Assembly (NCBI GenBank): GCA_944325895.1
Contig: CALVCA010000009.1
Coordinates: 1 to 53,175, forward strand
Direction: 5' to 3'
DNA length: 53,175 nucleotides
Source: Candidatus Gastranaerophilales bacterium
GTDB lineage: Bacteria > Cyanobacteriota > Vampirovibrionia > Gastranaerophilales > Gastranaerophilaceae
Every line of letters starts with the position of its first letter. The stretch's first letter is position 1. The position numbers and the translations under genes were made by a program. Below are positions 17,246 to 27,232 of this stretch, piece by piece. Under the pieces are notes generated by a model. It saw only the letters and a list, made by a program, of their open reading frames with translations, did not search any database and was not told the DNA's origin.

Positions 17246-18150
17246 TTTTCCACAACCTTTCCTAAAATTATCGGATCAAATTCTTTGCATATATTGAATA
17301 TATCACTAAAATTATTTTTATCCGCTATCAAACAAAATCCAGCACCGCAGTTAAAAACCTGATATACTTCCGCTCCGCATAAATCATACAATTTTTTAAA
17401 AATATCTGATTTGAGTAATTTCGAATAATCTAATTGTAAATCAAAATTTTTCGGTACAATTCGTATAATATTAGAATAAAGTCCGCCTCCTGTAATATTT
17501 GCAGCTGATTTAATTAAATTATTCTCCCATAATTTTCTGATATATTCATAATAAATATATGTCGGTTCCAAACATTTTTCAAAATCAGACTCTGATAATT
17601 TTCCATCACAATAAAATTTTCTGATAAGCGAAAATCCGTTGGCATGAACACCGCTTGATTTTAAAGCAATAACTATATCACCGTCAGAAATATTGGAAGA
17701 TGAATTATTACCGGAGCCAATAACAAATCCGCATATATCAATGGCATTTTCTCTCAATAAATGCGGCAGTTCAGAGGTTTCGCCGCCAAGGAGTTTACAG
17801 TTATATGCATCCAATACATTTTTTAATTCGGAAATAATAGTAAAAACAGCATCACTATCAAGTGTATGTACGGCTATATAATCATAAAAGGCAAGTGCAA
17901 TCGCATTTTTTGTAGCTAAATCATTTAAATTAGCAGCCACAACCTCTAATGCTATATTTCTATATAACTTTTTTTCATATAACGGAATAATTTTTGAACC
18001 AATTCCGTCGCAAGATGCCAAAATTATGTTTTTGTTTAAATTAATTTGACCTGTAAAATCAGAAAAATTTGTGTCTAAGTCTGCTAATTTTTTGCATAAC
18101 ATCTCTGCTTGTGAAAGATTTACTCCCGATTTTGCATATAAATTACTCAT
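17242..18150 (-). CDS. purM: Phosphoribosylformylglycinamidine cyclo-ligase (AIRS), divergent and short
   Basis: A 302-residue PurM compared with a usual 340-350; it closes FGAM to AIR using ATP. Recognisable family motifs: YAKSGVNL at the N-terminus, DGIGSK, NLNDLATKNAIALAFYDYIA in place of the usual NDLLCQGAEPLFFLDY, LGGETSELP, SSGVHANGFSLIRK, ANITGGGLYSNI and VFNCGAGF. The several substitutions (the canonical NDxxxxGAxPL step is altered) show strong divergence, but the order of motifs and the purN/purD neighbours support the call. A -10-like TAAAAT lies 6 nt before the ATG and no Shine-Dalgarno is present. Confidence 0.85.
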   Translation of the reverse strand: MSNLYAKSGVNLSQAEMLCKKLADLDTNFSDFTGQINLNKNIILASCDGIGSKIIPLYEKKLYRNIALEVVAANLNDLATKNAIALAFYDYIAVHTLDSDAVFTIISELKNVLDAYNCKLLGGETSELPHLLRENAIDICGFVIGSGNNSSSNISDGDIVIALKSSGVHANGFSLIRKFYCDGKLSESDFEKCLEPTYIYYEYIRKLWENNLIKSAANITGGGLYSNIIRIVPKNFDLQLDYSKLLKSDIFKKLYDLCGAEVYQVFNCGAGFCLIADKNNFSDIFNICKEFDPIILGKVVEK

Positions 18151-18208
18151 AAAATTATTTTATTACAAACAAAAAAGCAAAAAAAATTTTTTGGAGTTTT
18201 GTAATAAT

Positions 18209-18550
18209 ATGCAAACATCAAATATTCAATTTACAGCAAAACTAAACACCGTAAAATTACTGGAAACCACGACATTTAAAATAATAGAACGTGAATCGAT
18301 ATCCGATTTAAAACCCGTAATTGATTCATTATGGGATAAACCTTTAAAAGGTTTTGGCAAAGGCGGTTACAGATATTATTTAAAAATCATTGGTGATAAA
18401 CTTTTAAATAAATATCCGCAGCTGCAAGAAGCAACATACTCAATATTAAATTTTACCGACAAGAACCCAAATGCTACTAAAAAAGAATTGCAGGAATTTG
18501 TATCACCCATAATTAAAAAACTGGGTGATACAATGGATGTAACAATATAA
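18209..18550 (+). CDS. Hypothetical protein, 113 residues, N-terminal NIQFTA motif
   Basis: The start ATG at 18209 follows GGAG (18193-18196) at a rather long spacing of 12; a longer in-frame reading would run into the divergent purM gene. The protein begins MQTSNIQFTAKLNTVKL, one of the N-terminal [N/S]xxF[x][G/A] motifs recurring in this window, and continues as a soluble, mixed alpha/beta small protein (KGGYRYYLKIIGDKLL). No family is recognised. It ends 3 bp from the convergent oadB gene. Confidence 0.65.
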   Translation: MQTSNIQFTAKLNTVKLLETTTFKIIERESISDLKPVIDSLWDKPLKGFGKGGYRYYLKIIGDKLLNKYPQLQEATYSILNFTDKNPNATKKELQEFVSPIIKKLGDTMDVTI

Positions 18551-18553
18551 GTA

Positions 18554-19759
18554 TTAATTGCACAGAGAAAGCAGAATACCTGCAGCAACGGCTGAGCCGA
18601 TAACACCGGCAACATTCGGTCCCATAGCGTGCATTAAAAGATAATTTTGGTCATTTGCTTCAAGCCCTACCTTGTTTGAGACTCTTGCCGCCATCGGAAC
18701 CGCAGAAACGCCTGCAGAACCTATAAGCGGATTTACAAGATTCAAAGGCTTTTTAAACAATTTATTCATTAAATACTCAAACCAATTCATAACTTTTGCA
18801 AAAATAACACCGCCTGCAGTTGCAAGAGCAAAAGCAGTCACACCTAATACCAAAATAAACAATGTCTGCATTGTAAGGAATTGATCGGAAGATAGTTTAG
18901 AGCCGACAGATAACCCCAAAAAGATTGTCACTATATTAATCAAAGCGTTTTGCATTGTATCGGATAATCTTTCAACCACACCGCATTCTTTACAAAGATT
19001 ACCAAAAGTCAAAGCCCCAATTAAAGGACACGCATCAGGCAAAAATATAATACAAAGTCCTAAAACAACAATAGGAAAAACAATCTTTTCACGTTTTGTG
19101 ACATTTCTAAGCTGAGACATCTGAATTTTACGTTCTTCTTTAGTTGTCAGAAGCTTCATGATAGGCGGTTGAATAACGGGGACAAGTGCCATATAAGAAT
19201 AAGCGGCAACAGCAATGGCACCCAATAACTCAGGAGCTAATTTAGAAGTGACATAAATCGATGTAGGACCATCCGCACCGCCAATAATACCAATAGCCGC
19301 AGATTGAGGCAATGTAAAACCAAACACACAAAGTGCCAGCAACAAAGCTCCAAAAATACCGAATTGTGCCGCACCGCCTAATAAAGCAGTTTTAGGGTTT
19401 GCAATTAAAGGTCCAAAATCCGTCATAGCACCAACTCCCATAAAAATAATCAACGGGAATAAACCTCTATGAATACCGGCTTCATAAATAATACCTAAAA
19501 AACCGTTCGGGCCTGCAATATCTGCTACAGGTATATTTGACAGCAAACCGCCGAATGCAATAGGAACCAATAACAAGGGTTCGAATTGTTTTTTAATTCC
19601 CAGCCAAAGCAAGAATAAACAAACTGCAATCATAATAGGAGAACCGAATTGATGTAAAAACTGTTCAGCCCCGCCAGTTATATTCGGATCTGCCGGCTGA
19701 ATAAAATTTGCTATACCGGTTGAACTCCATAATTTAGTTAAACTTTCTAATATATCCAT
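18554..19759 (-). CDS. oadB: Sodium-ion-translocating decarboxylase, beta subunit
   Basis: A 401-residue polytopic membrane protein of the OadB/GcdB/MmdB family, which couples decarboxylation of carboxybiotin to Na+ export. Typical motifs are seen: [36 protein letters not shown] (the conserved Asp and Ser region for Na+ transport) and [18 protein letters not shown] with [19 protein letters not shown] near the C-terminus. It follows oadA by 18 bp. No gamma (OadG) subunit gene is visible next to it. Confidence 0.95.
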   Translation of the reverse strand: MDILESLTKLWSSTGIANFIQPADPNITGGAEQFLHQFGSPIMIAVCLFLLWLGIKKQFEPLLLVPIAFGGLLSNIPVADIAGPNGFLGIIYEAGIHRGLFPLIIFMGVGAMTDFGPLIANPKTALLGGAAQFGIFGALLLALCVFGFTLPQSAAIGIIGGADGPTSIYVTSKLAPELLGAIAVAAYSYMALVPVIQPPIMKLLTTKEERKIQMSQLRNVTKREKIVFPIVVLGLCIIFLPDACPLIGALTFGNLCKECGVVERLSDTMQNALINIVTIFLGLSVGSKLSSDQFLTMQTLFILVLGVTAFALATAGGVIFAKVMNWFEYLMNKLFKKPLNLVNPLIGSAGVSAVPMAARVSNKVGLEANDQNYLLMHAMGPNVAGVIGSAVAAGILLSLCN

Positions 19760-19777
19760 TTTACTATTCCTTTTCTA

Positions 19778-21547
19778 TTATGCAACGGTGACTAAAACCT
19801 GACCTGTTTGAACGTGATTACCTGTTTCAATTTCAACCGATTGAACAGTACCGCCGACAGGAGATTTAATTTCGGTTTCCATTTTCATTGCTTCAATTAC
19901 TGCAATAACATCTCCTTCATTAATATTATCGCCTTCTTCAACCAGTACTTTTAAAATAGTACCCGGCAATGCAGCTTTAACCGGAGTGCCTTCACCGCCT
20001 GAAGTATGTTTTGCTTCAATTCCAGCTTTAATATTGAAATCATACAATTTTCCGTTAACTGTCGCTTTCTCGCCTTCAATTGCAACAGCATATTTTTTAC
20101 CGTTCACAGTTACAGTATAAGCGTCTGCAGCATCAGGTTTCTGTTCACATTTTCGAACACCGATAACACCTTTGCCTTGAAGAAACAAAATACCTTTTTC
20201 TTTGCAGGTTGCCGCAATAAAGATATTTTCCTCGGTTTCTTCAAGTTCTGCATCTTTCAACATTTTCTTAGCAGCTTCAATTCCCTTATTTGGGTCACGA
20301 TCGTTGATATCAACAACTGCTTCGGCGGTAGGCTGGAGTTTTAATTGTTCGGAAGCAAGCCTAACAACTTCACTGTCCGGCTCACATGGAGTTTTACCGA
20401 AATAACCTAAAACCATTTTGCCGTAACCTTCAGCAATTTTTTTCCATTTGCCGAACATTACATTATTAAATGCCTGCTGAAAATAGAATTGGGAAACAGG
20501 TGTCACAGAAGTACCGAAACCGCCTTTTTCAACTACCTCTTTCATAGCAGTTACAATTTCGGGATATTTATCCATAATACCGTTATCTCTGAGCATTTGA
20601 GTATTTGCGGTCAATGCTCCGCCCGGTAAAGGTGATTGAATAATCATAGGGTTAACCGCTAAAGCTTCAGGCGGTAAAAAATAATCTTTCATACAATCTT
20701 TAAATATTTCTTCTGTTTCAAGTATTTTTTCAATATCAATACCCAAATCAAAATCACTGCCTTTTAATGCATGCCACATTGAAACGATATCAGGTTGAGC
20801 CGTACCGCCTGATACAGGTTTCATAGACAAATCAATACCGTCAGCACCGCCATCCAATGCAGCCAAATAAGCTGCTAAACCTGTACCGGCTGTTTCATGT
20901 GAATGAAATCTTATATGCATATTTTCGCCTAAAATTTCACGGGTGCGTTTAATAGTTTCATACACTTTTTTAGGTGCGGAAGTGCCGGAGGCATCTTTAA
21001 ATGCCAAAGAATCAAACGGTATTCCCGCATCTAAAATATTTCTTAAAACTTTTTCATAAAAATCAACATCATGGGCACCGTGACAACCGATAGGCAATTC
21101 CATCATCGTAATTGTAATTTCGTGTTTTAAGCCGTTATCTTTTATGCATTGACCTGAATAAATGAGATTATTAACATCATTCAATGCATCAAAATTTCTG
21201 ACAGTAGTAATTCCGTGTTTTTTAAACATTTTTGCATGTAAATTTATAATGTCACGAGGCTGGGAATCCAAACCTACAACATTAACGCCTCGTGCAAGTG
21301 ATTGCAAATTAATTTCATCACCTACAGCAGCTCTTATTTTATCCATGGTTTCAAAAGCATTTTCATTACAGTAAAAAATCGGAGATTGAAATCTTGCACC
21401 GCCTGCAACTTCAAAATGTTTCAATCCTGCTGCAACAGCTGATTGCAATGCCGGTATAAAATCATCTACAAATACTCTTGCTCCGTATACGGATTGAAAT
21501 CCGTCCCTGAATGAAGTATCCATAACTTTAATAAGTTTTCTTCCCAT
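19778..21547 (-). CDS. oadA: Biotin-dependent carboxyltransferase, oxaloacetate decarboxylase alpha / pyruvate carboxylase B type
   Basis: A 589-residue protein. The N-terminal TIM-barrel carboxyltransferase begins KVMDTSFRDGFQSV, matching the DTTLRDxxQS motif; FKDASGTSAPKKVYE supplies the catalytic lysine and metal region and HSHETAGTG the metal-ligand histidines. A conserved carboxylase domain follows (about 300-450). The C-terminal biotinyl domain has the biotin lysine in EAMKMETEI. With OadB next door it probably decarboxylates oxaloacetate (or a related acid), passing carboxybiotin to the Na+ pump. The adjacent birA would biotinylate it. Distinguishing oxaloacetate from another substrate is not possible here. 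Confidence 0.9.
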   Translation of the reverse strand: MGRKLIKVMDTSFRDGFQSVYGARVFVDDFIPALQSAVAAGLKHFEVAGGARFQSPIFYCNENAFETMDKIRAAVGDEINLQSLARGVNVVGLDSQPRDIINLHAKMFKKHGITTVRNFDALNDVNNLIYSGQCIKDNGLKHEITITMMELPIGCHGAHDVDFYEKVLRNILDAGIPFDSLAFKDASGTSAPKKVYETIKRTREILGENMHIRFHSHETAGTGLAAYLAALDGGADGIDLSMKPVSGGTAQPDIVSMWHALKGSDFDLGIDIEKILETEEIFKDCMKDYFLPPEALAVNPMIIQSPLPGGALTANTQMLRDNGIMDKYPEIVTAMKEVVEKGGFGTSVTPVSQFYFQQAFNNVMFGKWKKIAEGYGKMVLGYFGKTPCEPDSEVVRLASEQLKLQPTAEAVVDINDRDPNKGIEAAKKMLKDAELEETEENIFIAATCKEKGILFLQGKGVIGVRKCEQKPDAADAYTVTVNGKKYAVAIEGEKATVNGKLYDFNIKAGIEAKHTSGGEGTPVKAALPGTILKVLVEEGDNINEGDVIAVIEAMKMETEIKSPVGGTVQSVEIETGNHVQTGQVLVTVA

Positions 21548-21548
21548 G

Positions 21549-22283
21549 TTATTCCCTTTCTATTATAAAAATATCTCCGGATGTTAATACTAAATCTTTT
21601 TCATTATTTTTCAAAACTAACTCTCCACAATCAGTAATGGAGGCAGCAATTCCGCTCACAGTACCGTTTATTGTTTCGACTTTGACATTTTCATTTAAAA
21701 AATTTGCATAATTTAAATAATCTTGCTTTATAATTCTAAATCCGTTTAGTAAAAATTCATCATATTTTTCAAAAAATTTGGCAACTAAATCTTTTGTAAA
21801 ATTTTGCAAGTCAACTTTTTCATTTATTTCTAAATTTAATGCTGTAATAACCTTATCAGTTACTTTTTTTATATCTTTTTTGTCGACATTTAAATTTACA
21901 CCTATTCCTAAAATTAAGCCTTTTAACTCAGTTCCTTGCATTACAGTTTCAGATAATATTCCTGCAATTTTTTTATCGTTTATTAAAACATCATTAGGCC
22001 ATTTTATAGAAGGTTTTAAACCGTAATTTTCTAAGACTTCACACAAAACTACCGATAAATACTGCGTTAAATTTGAATAACTCTCCAAAAAATCAGTTGA
22101 TGGTTTTAAGACAAATGATAAGTATAAATTTTCCCCGCCTAAATCAATCCACTTTCTGCTAAAACGACCATGACCAAAAGTCTGTCTTAAAGCCTGAATA
22201 ATCGTTTTATCAGATAAAGCCTCTAAGTTATTTTTTGCATAAAAATTTGTTGAATCTACTTCTTTTAGGGTTAAAATTTGCAT
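21549..22283 (-). CDS. birA: Biotin--[acetyl-CoA carboxylase/decarboxylase] ligase
   Basis: A 244-residue group I biotin protein ligase without an N-terminal DNA-binding domain. Motifs: EVDSTNFYAKNN, the biotin/ATP loop as GHGRFSRKW (canonical GRGRxGRxW), and WPNDVLINDKKIAGILSE, which carries the catalytic lysine. A C-terminal beta domain contains INGTVSGIAASITDCGELVL. GAGG precedes the ATG. It is immediately upstream of the biotin-carrying OadA (1-bp gap), so the modifying enzyme and its substrate are co-expressed. Lacking a helix-turn-helix, it cannot act as a BirA repressor. Confidence 0.94.
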   Translation of the reverse strand: MQILTLKEVDSTNFYAKNNLEALSDKTIIQALRQTFGHGRFSRKWIDLGGENLYLSFVLKPSTDFLESYSNLTQYLSVVLCEVLENYGLKPSIKWPNDVLINDKKIAGILSETVMQGTELKGLILGIGVNLNVDKKDIKKVTDKVITALNLEINEKVDLQNFTKDLVAKFFEKYDEFLLNGFRIIKQDYLNYANFLNENVKVETINGTVSGIAASITDCGELVLKNNEKDLVLTSGDIFIIERE

Positions 22284-22379
22284 TTTGCCTCTAATTTATA
22301 TTAATAATTGTATAATAAACACAAAATATTTGCTAATTTTTTTTTCTTGAGTTAAAATAAATTTTGCAAGGAGAGATTT

Positions 22380-23072
22380 ATGAGTGGACATTGGGTTTAT
22401 AATACGGTGATAGGGGGACATAATTTATCGTTTAACCTGGACACAATATTTACCATGTGGTTTGCAATGGCTGTTATTTTGATATTTGCCTTTATAGCTA
22501 CACGCAAACTCTCTGTAATCCCCGGAAAAATCCAAGCTGTATCAGAAAGTTTAATGAAATTTTTTTGGGGGACACTTGATACAATGATTGCAAATGATAA
22601 CAGAAAGCATGTTCCGCTTGTTGCATCATTATTTTTATTTATCTTAATTGCTAATCTTATGGGGCAATTACCGCTCAGAATTATACATTTAAAAAGCGGC
22701 GAATTGGCATCACCGACTAATGATTTAAATTTGACAGCAGCAATGGCAATTATAGTTTTAATCTATTATGTCGGCATGGGAATTAAGAAAAAAGGTCCTA
22801 AATTTTTCTTGCACGAATTCAGTTTCACCGGCATAATAATGTTTTTGGTAGAACTTTTAGAAATGATAACAAGACCTTTAAGTCTTGCAATCCGTCTTTT
22901 TGCAAACATATTTGCAGGCGAAATACTTGTTACGGTTGCTTTGGGAGTATTTGCATATTTCCTTCCGCTGCCGATAATGTTATTTGAATTACTTGTTGCT
23001 TTTATTCAGGCAACAGTGTTTATGATGTTGACTATAGCTTATGTTTCATCAGCTACAGGTGATGAACACTAA
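22380..23072 (+). CDS. atpB: ATP synthase F0 subunit a
   Basis: A 230-residue a subunit forming the ion half-channels against the c-ring. The essential arginine is in TRPLSLAIRLFANIFAGE. Several transmembrane helices are visible (MWFAMAVILIFAFIAT, VASLFLFILIANLMG, LLVAFIQATVFMMLTIAY). AAGGAGAG precedes the ATG. It is the first gene of the operon; the atp1/atpI gene that heads cyanobacterial operons is missing here, the space being occupied by the divergent birA. A TATAAT at 22311-22316 in the divergent region is a possible -10, with no convincing -35. Confidence 0.96.
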   Translation: MSGHWVYNTVIGGHNLSFNLDTIFTMWFAMAVILIFAFIATRKLSVIPGKIQAVSESLMKFFWGTLDTMIANDNRKHVPLVASLFLFILIANLMGQLPLRIIHLKSGELASPTNDLNLTAAMAIIVLIYYVGMGIKKKGPKFFLHEFSFTGIIMFLVELLEMITRPLSLAIRLFANIFAGEILVTVALGVFAYFLPLPIMLFELLVAFIQATVFMMLTIAYVSSATGDEH

Positions 23073-23089
23073 AAAATAAGGAGATAAAA

Positions 23090-23332
23090 ATGGAAGAATT
23101 AAAAACAATTTCTGATTTGGCACAATTAGGCGGCGGTGTCGCAATTGGTTTTGGTGCAATCGGTGCAGGGTTAGGTATTGGATTTGCAACAAAGGGCTTG
23201 ATGGATGCAATATCTAGACAACCGGAAGTTTCAGGTAAAGCATTCGGATTTTTCCTGCTCGGTGCAGCATTATCTGAAGCTTGTGCATTGTATGCATTCG
23301 TTATCGCTGCTAAATTAGTAGGTTTAATGTGA
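23090..23332 (+). CDS. atpE: ATP synthase F0 subunit c
   Basis: An 80-residue two-helix proteolipid. Helix 1 is glycine-rich (GFGAIGAGLGIGFATKG), the polar loop is SRQPE, and helix 2 holds the ion-carrying Glu63 in LGAALSEACALYAFV. At the positions that bind Na+ in Ilyobacter-type rings (Gln32, Ser66, Thr67) this protein has Ile30, Ala and Cys. That pattern argues for proton coupling. AAGGAG gives a strong ribosome-binding site, as expected for the most abundant subunit. Confidence 0.97.
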   Translation: MEELKTISDLAQLGGGVAIGFGAIGAGLGIGFATKGLMDAISRQPEVSGKAFGFFLLGAALSEACALYAFVIAAKLVGLM

Positions 23333-23339
23333 GGTCCAA

Positions 23340-23747
23340 ATGGAATTTAACGCAACATTTTTAGTATCAGCAATAAGTTTTTTAGTATTTGTTTTTTTAA
23401 TGAACAAAATATTTTACGCTCCTTTAACCAATGTTATCATAGAGCGTGAAAAACTTGTTGATGATACTTTAAATGAAGCAAAAAATTCCAAGGATGAAGC
23501 TTTAAATATTTTAAAAGAAAGAGAAGATAAGCTTAATAAAGCTTATAATGACAGCAAAAAACTAATTTCTGACAGCGTTGAAAACGCTAATTTAAAATCA
23601 AAAGAGATGACGCAAAAGGCTAAATCTGATTCCGTTGCAGAAATAAACAAACAAAAAGAATCACTAAAACAAGAAAATGACAGCCTTGATTTAAATGCAA
23701 CCGTAAATGATTTAGCACAAACAATAACAGCAAAAATTTTAGGATAA
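23340..23747 (+). CDS. atpF2: ATP synthase F0 subunit b' (first of two b-type subunits)
   Basis: A 135-residue stator subunit: one N-terminal membrane helix (FLVSAISFLVFVFLMNKIFYAPL) followed by a long charged coiled coil. Two consecutive b-type genes between c and delta are typical of cyanobacteria, plastids and some photosynthetic proteobacteria, where b and b' form a heterodimer. GAGG lies in the short gap after atpE. The C-terminus ends LNDLA-like in a short helix (NDLAQTITAKILG). Confidence 0.9.
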   Translation: MEFNATFLVSAISFLVFVFLMNKIFYAPLTNVIIEREKLVDDTLNEAKNSKDEALNILKEREDKLNKAYNDSKKLISDSVENANLKSKEMTQKAKSDSVAEINKQKESLKQENDSLDLNATVNDLAQTITAKILG

Positions 23748-23751
23748 AAAA

Positions 23752-24246
23752 ATGGCAGATTTTTGGAACATAATTGTAGAATCAAATACATTTAACTTTG
23801 CAATATTAGTAATAATTTTAGCGGTAGTTTTTGCAAAAATTGATTTGCCGGGGATTTTAGAAAAAATAAAAAATGACATAGCATCAACCATAGAAAATGC
23901 AAAGCACGAAAAACTAAAAGCTGACGAAGAACTAAAATCTGCTAAAATCAAATCTGACAGTGTTGCTGCAGAGATCAAAAATCAATTATCAAATGCTGAA
24001 ATCAGTGCTAAAAATCTTTCCGATAATATCTTAAAAAATACTGATGAGAGCATAAAACGTATTGAAGATAATGTTAAAAAAGTAATTATTGCCGAAGAAA
24101 AAAGATTATCAAACAAGCTTACTCAAGATACCGTAAGTAAAGCAATAGAGATTGCAAAATCAAATATTATATCAAAATTAGATGCCAATATGCATGAAAA
24201 ACTCATTGATGACAGCATCAATGAAATAGACAAGGTAAAACTATGA
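23752..24246 (+). CDS. atpF: ATP synthase F0 subunit b
   Basis: A 164-residue stator subunit with an N-terminal membrane helix (FNFAILVIILAVVFAKIDL) and a long alanine/lysine/glutamate helix ending in a delta-binding region ([17 protein letters not shown]). It starts 5 bp after the b' stop and overlaps atpH by 4 bp. With b' it completes the heterodimeric peripheral stalk. Confidence 0.92.
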   Translation: MADFWNIIVESNTFNFAILVIILAVVFAKIDLPGILEKIKNDIASTIENAKHEKLKADEELKSAKIKSDSVAAEIKNQLSNAEISAKNLSDNILKNTDESIKRIEDNVKKVIIAEEKRLSNKLTQDTVSKAIEIAKSNIISKLDANMHEKLIDDSINEIDKVKL

Positions 24247-24797
24247 TTAAAAACATAACACAATCAGCTAAAATATATGCAGATGCACTTATTGAAACCG
24301 CAAAAGACGGCAGACTTTCTTACAATGAAATTTTTGAAGATATAAATACAATATTTCAAATATTAAAAAGTTCTGATGATTTAAAGAAAATTCTTTTAAC
24401 ACCTGCGGTTCCTTCCGAAAAAAAGATTGAAATTATTGAAGATGTATTTACATCTCAAGTAAAACCTGATATTTTAAATTTTTTAAAAATTCTTGCAGAA
24501 AAAAAACGGTTTGATGAACTTGATTTAATTATTGAAGCATTCAAAAAAGAATATGATGAAATTCAAAATTTAAAATGTGTGACAATAATTTCTGCAGTAG
24601 ATTTATCAGATGAATATAAAGCAAAAATAGTTTCCAAACTGCAGGAAAAACTTCAAAAAAATATAATTGCAGATTGGCAAAAAGATGACTCCATAATAGG
24701 CGGTTTGGTAATAAAAATTGATGATGATGTAATTGACACGAGTATAAAAAACAAATTAGAAAATTTAAGTAAAAATATTATAAAGGGGAACTTATGA
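24243..24797 (+). CDS. atpH: ATP synthase F1 subunit delta
   Basis: A 184-residue delta subunit (OSCP-type) linking the stalk to the alpha subunits. The N-terminal helical bundle starts with [18 protein letters not shown], and there is a typical [19 protein letters not shown] segment. The C-terminal part has [32 protein letters not shown], matching the family GG(x)xxxxxDxxxDxS pattern. It overlaps both neighbours by 4 bp. Confidence 0.95.
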   Translation: MIKNITQSAKIYADALIETAKDGRLSYNEIFEDINTIFQILKSSDDLKKILLTPAVPSEKKIEIIEDVFTSQVKPDILNFLKILAEKKRFDELDLIIEAFKKEYDEIQNLKCVTIISAVDLSDEYKAKIVSKLQEKLQKNIIADWQKDDSIIGGLVIKIDDDVIDTSIKNKLENLSKNIIKGNL

Positions 24798-26305
24798 CAC
24801 TAATACAACCTGATGAAATCAGTTCTATTATTAAGAACCGGATTGAAAATTATGAAATACAAACAGAAGTTGCAAACACAGGCAGCGTACTTGAAGTAGG
24901 CGACGGGATAGCAAGAATTTACGGTTTAAGAAATGTAATGTCAAGTGAGCTTGTAGTATTTGATGACGGGAAAGACACGTTAGGTATTACAATGAACCTT
25001 GATGAAGATAACGTAGGTGTTGTAATATTAGGGGATTACACACAGATAAAAGAAGGTATGACAGTCAGAACAACCGGAAGAATAGCATCAGTACCTGTAG
25101 GAAACGGGCTTATCGGAAGAATAATAGACCCGACAGGTAAAGCTATCGACGGAAAAGGTGAATACGAATACACTAAAACACGTCCTATTGAACGTGTTGC
25201 TCCCGGTATTGTTGCAAGAAAATCAGTTCACCAGCCTCTGCAAACCGGTTTAACGGCAATTGATGCATTAACACCTATAGGCAGAGGACAACGTGAGCTT
25301 ATTATCGGTGACAGACAAACCGGTAAGACTGCCATTGCAATTGATACTATTATTAACCAAAAAGATACTGATGTTATTTGCATATATGTTGCCATAGGAC
25401 AAAAAGCATCAACTGTTGCACAGCTTGCAAAAACGCTTGAAGACAGAGGAGCTATGGATTATACAATAATTGTATCGGCAACTGCTGATGAATCGGCACC
25501 TTTACAATATATTGCACCGTTTGCCGGAGCTGCTATCGGCGAAGAATTTATGGAACAAGGTAAATCAGTATTAATAGTTTATGATGATTTATCAAAACAC
25601 GCTCAAGCATATCGTGCCATGAGTTTGCTTCTTAAAAGACCGCCGGGACGTGAAGCTTATCCGGGCGATGTATTCTATCTTCACTCAAGATTGCTTGAAC
25701 GTGCGGTTAAATTAAATGATGACCTTGGCGGCGGCAGTATGACAGCTTTACCTATCATTGAAACTCAAGCAGGTGATGTTTCTGCATACATCCCGACAAA
25801 CGTAATTTCTATTACTGACGGTCAAATTTTCTTGGAATCAGGTTTGTTTAATGCAGGTGTAAGACCGGCTATTAATGCAGGTATATCTGTATCACGTGTC
25901 GGCGGTGCAGCACAAACAAAAGCAATTAAGCAAGTTGCAGGTCAATTACGTCTTGATTTAGCTCAATACAGAGAATTGGAAGCATTTGCACAATTTGCTT
26001 CCGATTTGGATCAGGCGACAAAAAATCAGTTGCTGCGTGGTGAAAAATTAACTGAAGTTTTAAAACAGCCTCAATATAACCCGCTTAGCGTAGCTGAACA
26101 AGTTAGTATCTTATTTGCTGCTAATAACGGTATACTTGATGACATTAAAACAGCCGATATAGGCAAATTTAAAAAAGAATGGTTTGTTCATTTGAATGCT
26201 AATTTGTCCGAGCTGGTTGAAAGACTCAATAACGGAAGTGCACTGTCAGATGACGACAAAAACAATTTAAAAGAAGCATTGGAAAACTTTAAAAAAACAT
26301 TCTAA
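24794..26305 (+). CDS. atpA: ATP synthase F1 subunit alpha
   Basis: A 503-residue alpha subunit, full length. Walker A is [36 protein letters not shown]-type and [12 protein letters not shown] segments and the alpha arginine-finger region [19 protein letters not shown] are all present. It is a non-catalytic nucleotide-binding subunit of the F1 hexamer. The catalytic beta subunit and epsilon are not in the window; in cyanobacteria they form a separate operon. Confidence 0.98.
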   Translation: MTLIQPDEISSIIKNRIENYEIQTEVANTGSVLEVGDGIARIYGLRNVMSSELVVFDDGKDTLGITMNLDEDNVGVVILGDYTQIKEGMTVRTTGRIASVPVGNGLIGRIIDPTGKAIDGKGEYEYTKTRPIERVAPGIVARKSVHQPLQTGLTAIDALTPIGRGQRELIIGDRQTGKTAIAIDTIINQKDTDVICIYVAIGQKASTVAQLAKTLEDRGAMDYTIIVSATADESAPLQYIAPFAGAAIGEEFMEQGKSVLIVYDDLSKHAQAYRAMSLLLKRPPGREAYPGDVFYLHSRLLERAVKLNDDLGGGSMTALPIIETQAGDVSAYIPTNVISITDGQIFLESGLFNAGVRPAINAGISVSRVGGAAQTKAIKQVAGQLRLDLAQYRELEAFAQFASDLDQATKNQLLRGEKLTEVLKQPQYNPLSVAEQVSILFAANNGILDDIKTADIGKFKKEWFVHLNANLSELVERLNNGSALSDDDKNNLKEALENFKKTF

Positions 26306-26314
26306 GGTAATAAA

Positions 26315-27232
26315 ATGGCAAATTTAAAAGACATAAAAAACAGAATACAAAGCGTAGAAAGCACAAAAAAAATTACAAGGGCGATGAAAATGGTTGCGGC
26401 GGCTAAAGTCAAACGTGCTGAAAATAGCGTAAAAGCTTCAAGACCTTTCACTGCCGAATTAAACAATATGTTTTCGAAACTTTTAAATTCTATCGGGAAT
26501 ATAAATGATTGCAGACCAAATATAAAATCTTCGGTAGATAATTATCCGAGTCTTTTAAAAATGCGTGACATAAATGAGGCAGGTATCCTTGTTATAACTT
26601 CGAATAAAGGGCTTGCAGGAGCTTATAATGCAAATATTATAAGAAAAACTCTAAAGCTTATTGAAGATTACGCTGAAAAAGGTATAAAATGCAAATTATT
26701 TATAGTCGGGCAAAAAGGCATTTCCGTATTGAGAAAAAAATGCAAGGATTTAAATTGTGAAATTGTTGCCGAATACTATAATGCAGCGAATAATCCGTCT
26801 GCAGAGGCTGCAAACATTATAACAGAGGACATTGCAAAGTACTTTGTCGAAGAAAAGATTGACAGAATTGAAATTGTGACAACACGGTTTAAAAACATGA
26901 TGAGCTATTATGTTGAAGATTGGATTGTACTTCCTGTACAAAAGCCGGACAATAAGGAGCAGCTGGTTGACCCATTGATGGAATTTGAACCTGATATGCC
27001 GAGTATTTTGCAAAAAATTGTTCCGATGTATATTACAAACATAATCTATCAGGCATTACTTGAAGCACAAGCATCTGAACTTGCATCAAGAATGACTGCT
27101 ATGTCCGCTGCAACTTCAAATGCCGAAAATATGCTGAGAGATTTATCCATTGAATACAACAAAACCCGTCAAACAGCAATTACTCAAGAGCTGATTGAGG
27201 TTGTATCGGGTGCTAACGCACAAAATACTTAG
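26315..27232 (+). CDS. atpG: ATP synthase F1 subunit gamma
   Basis: A 305-residue central-stalk rotor. The N-terminal coiled coil is RIQSVESTKKITRAMKMVAAAK, and the C-terminal helix contains SRMTAMSAATSNAENML. The regulatory insertion (about 30-40 residues) of photosynthetic gamma subunits is not visible: EDWIVLPVQ runs directly into a short EFEPDMPSILQ linker. This fits a non-photosynthetic relative of cyanobacteria. It is the last operon gene and overlaps the convergent minus-strand gene by 20 bp. Note that cyanobacterial nomenclature calls this atpC. Confidence 0.96.
   Translation: MANLKDIKNRIQSVESTKKITRAMKMVAAAKVKRAENSVKASRPFTAELNNMFSKLLNSIGNINDCRPNIKSSVDNYPSLLKMRDINEAGILVITSNKGLAGAYNANIIRKTLKLIEDYAEKGIKCKLFIVGQKGISVLRKKCKDLNCEIVAEYYNAANNPSAEAANIITEDIAKYFVEEKIDRIEIVTTRFKNMMSYYVEDWIVLPVQKPDNKEQLVDPLMEFEPDMPSILQKIVPMYITNIIYQALLEAQASELASRMTAMSAATSNAENMLRDLSIEYNKTRQTAITQELIEVVSGANAQNT

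Noticed and set aside
17242-18150. purM as a pseudogene because it is short and lacks the canonical NDLLxxGA motif
   Set aside because: The frame is intact, all later motifs are in order, and it is overlapped by intact purN and purD.
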